The notes under the pieces were generated by a model that saw only the letters and a program-made list of their open reading frames with translations, had not been told where the DNA came from and searched no databases. A stretch of DNA of 64,000 nucleotides from Armillaria gallica (Eukaryota > Basidiomycota > Agaricomycetes > Agaricales > Physalacriaceae), in assembly GCA_037576215.1 (NCBI GenBank), contig JBANDB010000017.1, positions 1,054,001-1,118,000 on the forward strand. The letters run 5' to 3'. The position numbers and the translations under genes are program-made. How positions within the stretch are numbered: the first letter of the stretch is position 1; each line of letters opens with the position of its first letter. Shown here piece by piece: positions 13,755-24,990 of the stretch.

Positions 13755-13979
13755 TGGACCGTGGAGTGGTTAGAGTTCACTCACTAGTGGAATGGGAGGT
13801 TCGTCGCTTGGTTGCGGCTTGGTCGCATAGAGTTCAAGTTTGTTGAGGTCTAATTCTTCCAGTTGCGATCCGCTGGGTCGGAAGTCTATCTTCGTTAGCG
13901 TGTGGTAAGGTGGTGTAGTCTGCAAGGCATACCTTCTGGCCTGATGAGAAGCTGTCCTCAGCGATCGGAACGGATTGGA

Positions 13980-14280
13980 GACTTCGAGAGCATGTGCTAG
14001 GAGAAGGCTAGCGCTCAATGCAGCCAGCATCCCGGTGAGTTAACTGTTGGCCGGTCGGCGAGCAGAGGATGCGTGATGAGTTTCGTATCAAAAAAAGCGT
14101 CATCTGTAGTAGTTTGATACAGGGCGATATTGGCTTCTAGAGGCCGAATCTCTTCCAGCGTGTCTGCGGATTGTCAGTGGATGAAAACTTCTAGTCTAAA
14201 ATGCCTGACAAACCTTCTAGCTGGTTCGCTGGTGTTTGGGAATAGAACGGAGCGATTGAAAGTGAGAAGAGAAGGAGTAT
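13980..14280 (-). pseudogene. Possible small secreted protein gene with lost start codon
   Basis: On the minus strand a signal-peptide-like segment (LLLFSLSIAPFYSQ) runs from 14280 to 14214. It ends at a GT donor; a 50 nt intron follows (14213-14164), and an in-phase exon (14163-14045) reads DTLEEIRPLEANIALYQTTT and continues to a further GT donor. A second intron of ordinary length can be drawn to a TAG acceptor near 13997, after which the frame closes within about 13 codons. The codon where a Met would be expected is ATA, directly after a stop. The simplest reading is an ATG-to-ATA change in a short secreted protein. Alternatively an unseen upstream exon supplies the start. No family is recognised. 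Confidence 0.35.
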
Positions 14281-16424
14281 TTATCGCATAGTGGACAGGC
14301 AGTTGAGATCACGGCCCATAAACTATTTGCCGACAATCGGGGAATGAGAAATATGCAGCATCGTTCTAGATTCGTTTTAATTGCACGATACATTATAGCA
14401 GTGACCTGATACACGGTGGTATCATAGAGAAGTGAGACCAGCGCATGGCAATATTCCCATGGAGAAGTTTGTTGCTTAGTAGCAGACTACATCCGGTTTT
14501 ACCACTTTGATCCAGTCATCACTCGTAGCAGCGCATGGCGCCGCTGGCGATCACCCCACATGGTCAATCCCCAGTTGTCACCATGGATAAAACATGTCGG
14601 CAGTAACATCCTGTATCGTGGCAATTCAGAAGCAAAGTTTTTAGCTCGCGTCGACGATAAGGAAAATTCGAAGAACAGAAAACACTTCATGCCAGTATGA
14701 TCGCACAACTTCTTGGCAGCCAAGTCGACATAGAAACTAATCCACATGCTAGAGGCCATCCATTCCGCACTTTCCTGTTTCGTTCCATTGGAAAGCTACA
14801 CTTGCACTAGAGAGGCTCCAGGATAGAGCAGGTACAGCCGATCGGGAGTGAGTGCCGTTCGTGTATTAATTGAATACGAAATTGTGGGTATGTATCCGAA
14901 TCGAGGTCGATAAGGTGGGCGTATGCGTATGCATTAGTTGAAAAAGAGTAGGACGACGCATATATGCGGCTAGGTGGATAATGAGGTGCACGTAAACGAC
15001 TGAGCTTGTCATACCAAACACCGCGAGCGGGCTGCATCGACACGTAGAAGACGGGACGAAAAGATCTAAGAATTTTCGGGGCATATATGCGTTCAAATGG
15101 CGATAAAAATGGTGTACACAGTTAGGTCCGCCTTACTATCTGAGTGTTCCTATAGCAATGATTAGTCGCTGCTAAGGGAGCCCCACAGAAACGTACTATT
15201 GAAAAGCCTCTCAATAGTGACCGTGATTGTGAGCCTGATTGTACCGTTTTGCGTATTCAGTTCATATGCTTAAACGAGCCAAACTATGTGTGGTTACAGC
15301 TTCTGGCATGCTCCCAAGGAAAGCAATGAGCAAATTCTAATTGCTCAGCCATAAGGCCTAGACACGAAGCTGCAACACACGGCTTGAAGTAGAACACAGT
15401 CCCAGAATTTGAGATCAGCTGGTCAATCCATTGTTGGGAACCCACCGATTTTGCTGGAGGGGGATTGGATGTCTTAGACGGCCTTTCAGTGCCAAACAAT
15501 TAGACTAAATCCATTGTCAAGGAGAGCTTCCAGCGTACTATCAATCTGAATACGAGGACCTTGGGATTGGAGCTGCATCAGGCGACATTCCAAAACCGGA
15601 CAGGTTCAGGATAGAACGGCTGAATTACGGCCAGCTGTGAGAGGTATCTGAAAGCTTTAAGCTGAGAAAGGTACCTTGTTACAACAGAGCATTCAACGGA
15701 GAAGAGTTCCGGTTCGTCAGAAGAACGCTCCGGCCTTGAGGCTGGCGAGTGAACAGAGCATTCCAAGAAGCTAAGAGAGTCCAAGGACTTCTTGTCAGGG
15801 AATCGACAGGCAGTTGTTTGAATGGCATAGTGCCGCAGCTAAATCGTAAACATGGTTCACCCGTCATTTCCTGGTTCGGGTGAGTTGGATGTGATGGTAC
15901 AGTGTTTGTGATAGCCAGCTGCACTTGGATTACGCCAGAGGGTCTTATAGTAAGGTCATACGATCAAGAGCTAAGACTTCGAGTGGACCCTTGAAGAGTC
16001 GGCACATTGAAAGACTGGTGGTCATCGACGGTACTGAGAAAAGTTACAGCGCGCGAATAGCAGGCATAGATGCATACTGATTATTAGGTATATTTGGTTT
16101 TTCATGTCTTGTTCCTTCACCATCATGAAGGCTAAGCTATACCAGCACCGGCAGACATCTAAGCTGCCGAAAAAAAGCGTTCTTCGGCGTCAGTTAGTCT
16201 GTCTGCTCTTGCTCGTGACCAATATTTTCTGTGACGCGGTCGATGAGAGGTTTGCTCCTGGGAATATTTGAAATCAGCGTCGCCGCGTATGCTCACGTAT
16301 GCAATGGATGAGAGCTAGGGAGAGACGTCTTGGTGGCAAGATGTCTGTCTGAATCGAGTCAGTGTGAGGAAACTGAGTCTGTGCCAGTGGCTGTGAGAAG
16401 GTCTAGACTGGTCTAAAGCACGTG

Positions 16425-16445
16425 TCTGACTCTGACTCTGACTCT
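16425..16445. repeat. Short hexamer tandem repeat (TCTGAC, 3.5 copies)
   Basis: Three and a half perfect copies of TCTGAC lie about 80 bases upstream of the paralogue C2 start codon. It is a microsatellite-scale repeat; any regulatory role is speculation. Confidence 0.8.
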
Positions 16446-16522
16446 ACTACTTGAACTTCGTCCATGTAAGACCGAGATGAATTATTTAATGTTTTAACTA
16501 CAGCACAACAAAATGACACGCC

Positions 16523-17161
16523 ATGCATCGGTTCTCGAGTACCAGGTGCTCAGAGGGTTCCCACCTCCTTGATCCTTCATATTTTTCTGCCACTTATACT
16601 AGCCAGCTGAGTCCCGGTCAGCCTCGCGTCTACACTGACCATCAAGGTAACATGCATGATCCGGATTATCGTCCCTTCCCTATCGTCCCAGCACCCCATG
16701 TATCGAGCACCTCATCAAATCCATCTAGTCACAACATACGACGGGAATCCAGCGACTCAGTTACTCGCGACAACGAATACGATGATCCAGGGGACTACTT
16801 TGACCCATTCGCCGTCCATGCTCGGAGACGCTCGTCGCTCACACGTAGCAATCTCCCCTACTACCCCTCGCCGGCGCTGGACTCGCCTGTCGATGATATC
16901 GAGGATGAGATAGAATGCAACAGGTTGACGGAGGTAGTTCGTTCGTGCAGATGGCGTCGTGCGTCCCTAGAGTCTATGGCCGAAAGGCGCAATTATTCAG
17001 AGACGTCTCAGATTGATCAGTCAGAGTCGAAAGAAGAAGTAAAGCAACTCACTCCCACATACTCACAGGGATTGAAAAATAAATGGTACTCGATATCGCT
17101 CAGCGTTAGCCTTGGAGTTTTTAGAGCGAGAAGGAGGATGAGAAGGGTTCTCAGTATTTGA
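16523..17161 (+). CDS. Unknown protein, paralogue C2 (GNMHDPDYR family)
   Basis: A single-exon gene of 212 aa, paralogous to the minus-strand gene at 9361-10164. The order of motifs is the same: LLDPSY, QPRVY, GNMHDPDYR, GDYFDPF, RRSSLTRS, then a Tyr-Pro segment, a short acidic stretch and the basic tail GVFRARRRMRRVLS. It lacks the 41-residue N-terminal extension of C1 and part of its acidic run. There is no signal peptide or membrane helix. The two genes face away from a centre near 13.3 kb, consistent with an inverted duplication. Protein similarity exceeds what chance could give, while the flanking DNA has diverged. That favours two functional genes under constraint over recent copies. 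Confidence 0.68.
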   Translation: MHRFSSTRCSEGSHLLDPSYFSATYTSQLSPGQPRVYTDHQGNMHDPDYRPFPIVPAPHVSSTSSNPSSHNIRRESSDSVTRDNEYDDPGDYFDPFAVHARRRSSLTRSNLPYYPSPALDSPVDDIEDEIECNRLTEVVRSCRWRRASLESMAERRNYSETSQIDQSESKEEVKQLTPTYSQGLKNKWYSISLSVSLGVFRARRRMRRVLSI

Positions 17162-20100
17162 ACGTCAGTCTTTTCTCTTGCGATGTATCTCAGTGCCACG
17201 TCATTCATGCATTTGTACTAACAGGTCTTCGTAGCCAAGTACAGTCTATTGCTTATTCCAAGCTCACATCCGCCGTGTACTTATCATATATCTATTCCTA
17301 TGAAACCTACATTGGAAAAATGTTTGTGCGCTAAGCCTGACCGCCACCACTAAATTCAGCTTTTGCCGCTATGTCCGGATGTGTCAACTAATCATCTCTC
17401 AGACAGCAATTTAAGAACGCGTACAGGCGTCATGACGTCATGCGTCGACTATCCCTCTGGTGTGACCGTTTCTTGCCCATTAGCAGCCGGCTGGATTTTT
17501 TTCGCATGTCGCAGAAAGCTCTATAACTTTGCTAACGTTTTCGAAGTTCGTAGTCAAGTTCACACTCTATTCCTTCCGAACTTTGATTATTAGCCGGGTG
17601 AGTCCTCCTCGAATTTCGATACACCGAAGATCAAGACGGTCCGATTACACGTTACGGTTCCATGGATCCAACTCGTCATGGAAATCGAGTAGTAGCGGTA
17701 AATTGATATAGGTCAGGTGGTACAAGTGCAGAAACGGCAGCATGAACGAGCACATAGTCAATTGACTTGAGAAAGCCAAAATGCTTATACGTGATCCGTG
17801 ATGAATAGCAATTCTCATTTGTCAGGATGAGCAGATGAGAACCTCAAAACCTCTTTCGGTTAGCCTCCCGGAGACACAGAATGGCCTGATGCTGGGAATG
17901 GTACTCCTTTGTTCGTAAAATAGACATTCCGGTCCGAGAGCTACTGACGAGATGTGATTCAATAACATCTGGGGTCCTGGCGGATGACCCGGGGCGAAAG
18001 GCTCCTTCAGAAATGCGAACAGGGAATGGAGACATAGCGGTATTGTTTAATGGTTCCGATTGACACAAGATCATTTAATTTTCGTAGGTCGAAAATATGT
18101 GATTGCTCCGGAGCGGATGGCAGGCGACTGATCGAGACTAAACCTCGGCATCAAGCTTTAGATAAAACGAGCCACGTTGATTATGAACTTGCCATGAATG
18201 GCAGATACCAGGTGGTTTGCGAGTCGGGGCGGGGCGAGGGAGTGGGGTAACACAGGCGCGATATTGATGTTGATGTCCGATTCGGGGTATGGAGATAAGC
18301 GTCGATGCGTGTGATAGACAGCGACACGTATAATCATCCATAACGTCAAAAGACGTTGAATATATGCCCCTAGTTCTACGATCATTCGATCCGAACCGGT
18401 AACACCACTTGGTTCGCAGATAAAATGTCATTCCGTCATCATAAATGCGAGGTACGCGAATTAATCAACCGCATGCTAATGGCGGAATGGACTTTGAATT
18501 GAAGAAGAGTTCCACCAGTGAATGTATCACAGATGCTCCTCTTCTAGCAGCAGCACAGCGGACTCGGACGCATGGATCAGGCTTCCAGATGGGACCTGAG
18601 TAGCCTCACACTCATGGTAAATGAGATGAACCAGCATGTCCATCCATGATCAACAAGCGCTACGCCCATGATATGAGAATGGCGCGCATGGCACGAGGTG
18701 CTTGACTCCTGGCGTCAAGCCCAACAGCTGCGGTCATTTTGGTCACCGGTGCTCACAGCCGGTCAATCAAGGGATGAAGAAGCACTGTGTTCATGTGCAT
18801 TCAATAACCTCCTTGTCCTATCGCACCGAACGACGTGCGTTGGGTTAGCGGACCGATGAGTGACATGATAGAAGACATCTTGTACGTGTTTAAAGGACAC
18901 ACGGTAAGTTGCCGATGCGATATTACGGCACTTCTGTGGTAGCTGGGAAAGTGAAGCTGTGGATGAGATGCGGTTCGCCTGCGCCGGATGTTTGGAAGAC
19001 ATGTTTCAACTATCAGATGACGGGCTATTTCGGAACTCTTCCAGGCAGCACGGAAGCTTGGAGGTGAACGGGACTGAGGAATTCTTCTGTATGTAGGCGC
19101 TGCCGTTGCGATAGGTGTGATTTGAGTCATCGAGGAGACGCCATGTCGTGAACACTTGGACCCGAGCCCCCTCTATGTCCTTAGTGCAATTTAACGACTG
19201 ATCATGAATGATTCTAGTCTGACACGACAAAAGTCACATCGCGCCTTCTTGGCGATTGCGCCGGATTGCATGACAGCAATTAATGAAAGAGCATGTGCCA
19301 GGTAGGATAACCATTGAAAGCGGTAGCAAATCGCCAAGGTCCCGGTACATTGATTGTTTGCCGACGAAAGGGGTCAGGAAATATGAGTACGCTAGAAGTT
19401 AAGATAAATGCGCATTAGATCACAATTTGATTCAGGATCACTGACCCGGACGCATGACTGAGACCAAGCACTTCGCATCCTTGGATAGTGCGTGAAGAAT
19501 AGAGGCCGGGTGCGATATAGTTGCCTTGTAAACAACGCGCAATTCACCTAAAGTTGCCTTCTGATTCCGCTGATCCCTGCGTCATCTACTTTATCGCGTG
19601 TCACGTATCATTGTGGACATAGCGGACGTAAACGTTGTGTCGAGCCGGTTCGTCTATGGTCATCGAATGTTTGGTGTTCACGCTAAATCTATTACGACGG
19701 ATGGTAATTTGTGGACAGCCATATTAAAGGCTCGTCGGCGAGACCCGGTAAACCTTTTCGTCGCACGGATGAACGCGTTGTATGATATTCGGACAGTGAG
19801 CGAAAGCACCACGTCTCCATAGGCAAGTAATTTTGGCGGAAGTGTCACGTTTGCAACCACGTCACTGAATATGACGATATTGAATACTTTACAAGGCCAT
19901 CAACTCTGCGAGATAGTAAAATGAGTCGTGTATATGTGCTGCTGGAGCCTAGATTGTCAAAGGAACGCACGATACTTCGAAACTCATGTCAGCCTGGTGT
20001 TATTTTCATACTTGAATGTTGCTTGGATGATGCACGTAGAGACACGTTCGGTGCCATCTTCCTTCAACTCCATCGAATTCACACCAAGCCAAAGCCATGT

Positions 20101-21855
20101 GATGACCATTCGCGAGGACGTGACAGATTGTAGGAATATGTCAGTTGTTGACACACAAACCGGATAAGGCGCGCTACGCGTACAGAATGTTTATGTTCAC
20201 AAGACACGCATCAGGGAATGTGTCTTAGCCCTAGAGAAATGTAAGCTCATACATTTATGCGTCTACGCGGACGATAGAACGCACCAAATATAGTACCACG
20301 GACATCCTGAGGCCAATCTGTCACCTGAAGCAGACGGCTTCGATGGAAAGTTTGGGCTTATAGTAGGCCTGTCGGTGAAATGCTTAGTTGCATGCATTAA
20401 AACCGCAAGGTAACTCACTGTGGACATTCATTTACTGGAAGCAGCTGGTCACTGGAAGAGGGCATGTGATACTGGTTGTACCGATTTTTGCGGAAGGAAC
20501 TGAATCTACCCAAGCCACCATTTTCCTCTTGGACCTTAATCGAAATCCAAGTTGTGCGTGCTATTTAGTCTGGGGCTTGTAGGTCCATGCTTGAAGTAGA
20601 TCGACTGTTGACAGTACAGATGCTCCAGTTCTGGGTCAGACACGTAGTATAATTGCGGCTCATTCTTTGACATGGGGTGGCGGCTCAGAATTCGACATGA
20701 AGGCTTGAATCCGCTGATAAACATGGGTACGTCCAGATAGGTGCTTGAATATCTCAGATGAGCTTTCTGTTTTTATCGCGTCAGATCAGGTCTAGCATGA
20801 GTCTCCTACTCACCTGTTACGTGTCTTCATCAAGGCCGAATATGATAATCTAGGGACTAGAGCCGCATCAAGCGCTCTGAGGGTAGATGTTTATAGAAGA
20901 CAGTGTCCCAGGAGTGAGATATTCTTCCATCTACGATGGGTGTGCTAAGGCTTGGAAACCGACGAAAGAATTGGGTTCCATTGGTATGCTTCAACACTTG
21001 ATGCAGCTGAGAATCCGACTCATCGAAGGTAAAGAGCTGAAAAGAAGACACAGTTAACTAAGGAGTTGAGGAGATAATGCCAGTTATGCCTGTAAGAGAA
21101 TTAAAGACAAGTCCTTAGAACCACAGAGTATATGCACTGCACTTGGATTCAGCTCCATCGTTATGTCATGGCACGGCTCCATATATGCTAAGAAACAAGC
21201 ACCAAGTGACTTTCGAGTGCGTTAACCGTTTGACCTCGGGTGTAGCAATGTGGCTGGTGAAATGGCTGGTTAATGTGCTACGGCGTGCTGAGGACGGCCG
21301 CCAGCGGCCAGACGATGGAAGGGGCCATTTTCACAACATCTGCGATGAAGATGGTTATGCCGGCCTCTACAGAGAAGAGGGAGTCAGATGCAGGAGAGCT
21401 AGAAGCAATCTGAGCAAGTACTTGAAGTAATACTAAACCTGGACCAAGTTCATACTTTTGGTCCGTGCCACACGTGCGATGTACACGTGATGGGAACATA
21501 CCGAATTTAGCAATCACTACTTAGGCTTCGGCTCTGAACTCGCTGATCTTTTCTTTGCTGCCATCGAGGTACCGTCACTTTCCTGTTCACTTCTTGAACA
21601 GACTCGGTCACTAAAATTCTCGCACATACTGCGGCATTCTTCCCTGGAGAAATTTGACCGTCAGTCCGGACTCCGGGAAAGGACATCTGGACAATCTCAG
21701 TAACGGTGACGCAAGTAGGAGTTGAGTTTTTTGGTAGTTCGGAAGTGCAGAGTCGGAAGTTTTCTGCTCGTATCTACTCTGTGAGTACTATGCAGCAGTT
21801 ATGAGGATAAGAATTCAACCATCTCAAATTGTGTAGGCCTTGTTCGTGAAGAGCC
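17162..21855. other. Gene-poor region before the ubiquitin protease
   Basis: No intact gene is recognised in 4.7 kb. It holds the B2 inverted repeat copy (18120-18340). A minus-strand frame at 20857-21051 includes a short sequence related to pieces near 15.4, 15.6 and 54.4 kb. Remaining frames are short and unsupported. The last 100-150 bases should contain the promoter of the protease gene at 21856. Confidence 0.55.
18120..18340 (+). repeat. Diverged inverted repeat, copy B2
   Basis: This is the plus-strand counterpart of minus-strand 7310-7530. It shares the GATGTCCGATTCGGG core, the TGCGAGTCGGG island and the GATCGAGA island in the same order. With the C1/C2 gene pair it gives a mirror arrangement: on both strands C lies upstream of B. 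Confidence 0.55.
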
Positions 21856-24661
21856 ATGTCTCATCAATCATCCTATCCTCCTTCCGGGTCAGGGCCCTCC
21901 AACTATTATGCACGGTCGCCGCCTCCAACAATGATGTATGGTACCAACAATGCTGGCAATGGCTCCTTTCCTTTCCAATATGCGGGATCTATATCGACTC
22001 ACATGCACCCACATGCACCACCAATGAATGGTCGCGGACGAGGCTCATATAGCCACCATACTTCTATGAGAGGTGGCCATAATGCACAGAGCTATTCCCC
22101 CCATCCTGTGCCTTCATTTGCGCCTATTCCACCACAGCCCACTCATTCACAGCCTCCCGTGCCTCAGATCCACAATTCGATACCTCATCATTCCGGTCCA
22201 TACCCTCCGAGCTTTTCCCCTTCGTACTCATATCCCCAGCCTCCTCCGTCTGGGGTTTACCCTCAACAATGGAAGACACAGCAGCCACTTTCACCTCTCC
22301 CAAAACAGCTCTCGATGCCGCCTCCAGATACTGCTATTCCAGTTTCTTCGCACATACCGCAGATTTCGACCGAAGACCTGTTTGCTGATACTCAGTCGGC
22401 ACCGCCCACGTCGCCCTCAGCGTTGCCTCTTACGCCAACCTCACCTCTGACTAATGCGGCGCAGCCAATGTCTCCTTCTAGTCCAAGTATCCCATCGCAA
22501 AGATTACCGAACGCATTGCCGGAGTGGGTCATCTGGTCCAAACGCCCTCACGACCCTTCCAATGCTCCCGGAATCATTTTTTCGCCTAGAGCTAATCCTC
22601 CGGCTCATATCGTTCGTGATGCCCTCCCGATTCCTCCTCCACCAGAGTCACCGCCGGTAACACCAGAAGCGACTCTGTGCCAACCGGTATCACTGCCCGA
22701 GGAATCCAGCGAAGAAAATCTCAACGATGACGCAAGCGATGGTTTACACCAGGACTCGTCTTCATCGTCTTCTCATGCTACTTCAACCGTCCCATCCTCC
22801 TCGGCTACAGAAATAACAGATACACCTACCCTCCCGGGTTCTCCTGTGTCCACCAATACATCCGTATCACTATCCGATACACCTAACAGTGCTAAGCCCT
22901 TAGAAACTGCTGATCCTACTGAAGCAAATTCGTCGGTTGCGACAGCAGAGACAGCACCTTCTACTACGGTAAAAGTCTCCCCAGCCCCCATCAAAAAGTC
23001 GTGGGCGTCACTTCTCCAGACACCCCCGTCAGCTGGCTCTTCGACGTCAAAAAATGCCCTACCGACGTCAACCGTTCTTGGGTTCTCAATACCAGCATCT
23101 GCACAAGCCCCCGTCTCACCCAGCAAAAAGCCCGACCTCATCGCCCTGCTCACAACAGGACCCACGGCTAAAAACGCTCCTAGCACCAGCAAACTTACAC
23201 CGCGAGGCCTCATCAATACGGGTAACATGTGTTTCGCTAACTCGGTCCTGCAGATTCTGCTTTACTGTCCACCGTTTTTCAAGCTCTTCTACGAGCTCAG
23301 CAGGTTGGTTGGCAGTGGGTCCAAGATATTGAGTGAGGCACATCTGACGGAGGCCACGATGACATTCCTCAAGGAATTCTTCGAAGACGAGAAAGAGGAG
23401 GAAAAGGAGCCTGGATCTTCTACCGCCGCACGGGGCAAAGGCAAGGAAAAGATGACCATTAACGACGACGATTGGGAGAGGGAATCCTTCATTCCCACCT
23501 ATATCTATGACGCGCTGAAGGAAAAGAAACGGTTCGATCATATGCGGGTGCGCATAAACTAAATCATTGTCATCTACGTTATCTAATGTCGAACATCGTA
23601 GGGCGGACATCAAGAGGATGCGGAAGAATTCCTTGGATTTTATCTAGATACCTTGGAGGAGGAACTGCTATCTATCCTTCAATCGATAACCTCCCAGAAG
23701 AACTCGGGTCACACTTTGATAGAGGAAAAAGAGGAGGATACTCCGCCTCAAGATGATGGGTGGCTTGAAGTTGGTAAACGGAACCGCTCCGTAGTAACCA
23801 GAACGGTAAAGCATTGTTTATGCTCATGTTCTCGTTATTAATTTCAACCGTCCAGATCAAAAATACCGAGTCCCCCATAACACGAGTCTTTGGAGGTAAA
23901 TTCCGGTCGACATTGCGAGCTCCAGGGCAAAAGGATTCTGTCATTATAGAGGACTGGAGAGCCATCCGCCTCGACATACAGGTGCGAAATGCTGTGTTAT
24001 TATGCAAGGAAACGCTTAACATTAGCTGATAGCCGGATCACATTCACACGATAGAAGATGCGCTCTCTTACATCTCTCACCCTCAATCTGTTCAAATGTC
24101 GCTTCCCACTCGACCAGGCGTTGCTGTGGAAGCGAGTCAGCAGGTACTGATCGAAGCCTTGCCACCGATTCTCATACTGCACATCAAACGATTCCACTTC
24201 GATACCGAGTTCGGTGGCGTGGTGAAGGTGGGAAAACAAGTGAGGTTTGGGCCCGAGCTTGAAATTGGACCTGGTAGGCAGGCAATTATTGTGCACGTCT
24301 TCCGTCCTTTAACGTTTCTACACAGAACTTATGTCACCTACTGTTCGGAAAAGTCAGGCTGTACGGTATGGATTGTTCGGTGGTGAGTGCGCCTTCGTGT
24401 TGTTCGCTTTCACGCCGTAATTATTAAACTCGTGCAGCTGTGTACCATCATGGTGTGTCTGCATCTGGCGGTCACTACACTTTGGATGTACTACACCCAC
24501 ATCGGTACCCCAGCTTCAGCCCCAACATCAAACCTCGAGAACGCTGGATCCGTATAGATGACGAATTGGTATCTGATGTTCGAAATGAGGACGTGTTTGA
24601 TGCATGGGATCGGGACGACGCTCGGACAGCATACCTGTTGTTCTATCGCAGAGTTCGGTAG
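21856..24661 (+). CDS. Ubiquitin carboxyl-terminal hydrolase, USP10/Ubp3 type
   Basis: Six exons: 21856-23547, 23602-23805, 23856-23981, 24033-24273, 24326-24382, 24438-24661, giving 847 aa. All introns are GT-AG and 50-56 nt, and phase is kept. Residues 1 to about 440 are Pro/Ser/Thr-rich and probably disordered. The catalytic domain starts at about residue 447 with the Cys box ([16 protein letters not shown], nucleophile Cys459). It continues through [16 protein letters not shown] and [18 protein letters not shown] and ends with the His box ([12 protein letters not shown], His786) and a terminal AYLLFYRR. All expected C19 catalytic elements are present, so the enzyme should be active. USP10/Ubp3 enzymes remove ubiquitin from trafficking and stress-granule-linked substrates. 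The assignment to this subfamily rests on the disordered N-terminus and domain layout. Confidence 0.9.
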
Positions 24662-24990
24662 TTGTGCTTTGCTGTCTTTCGTAAACGATACCAATGCATT
24701 CTCTATTCAATGATTCTAAATGCGCACTGCGAAGGATTGCGTTCGATGACCAAGGTATGCACCAAATGAACCGTCTATTGTACTAATGTGAGTAGTAAGG
24801 GGTATAAATGAGACGTCCAGTTCATTACTTCATCCAAGAATAGTGGAAGTGCACGCAAAACCACGACGGTGAAGGAGAAAACAACCAAAACAAAATGCAA
24901 TGAAACAAGAGGAAAACAAACAAAGAGAATGCCGATTCCCCACGTATCACCAGGATTTTGGGGAGGAATTCTCCACCAGTCGTAAGCAAA
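24662..24990. other. Convergent intergenic region
   Basis: This lies between the 3' ends of the plus-strand protease and the minus-strand GH16 gene. It is AT-rich and should hold both 3' UTRs and polyadenylation signals. No gene is seen. Confidence 0.6.

Larger units (their letters stand above)
10165..16522. other. Gene-poor region between the two C paralogues
   Basis: Apart from the decayed pieces listed separately (13270-13754 and 13980-14280), no gene can be supported. The longest frame, 10798-11322 on the minus strand, encodes 174 residues without a recognisable domain or conserved paralogue. Related short sequences lie near 15360-15450 and 15560-15650. A short TCTGAC hexamer repeat sits at 16425-16445, about 80 bases before the plus-strand C gene. 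Confidence 0.55.
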
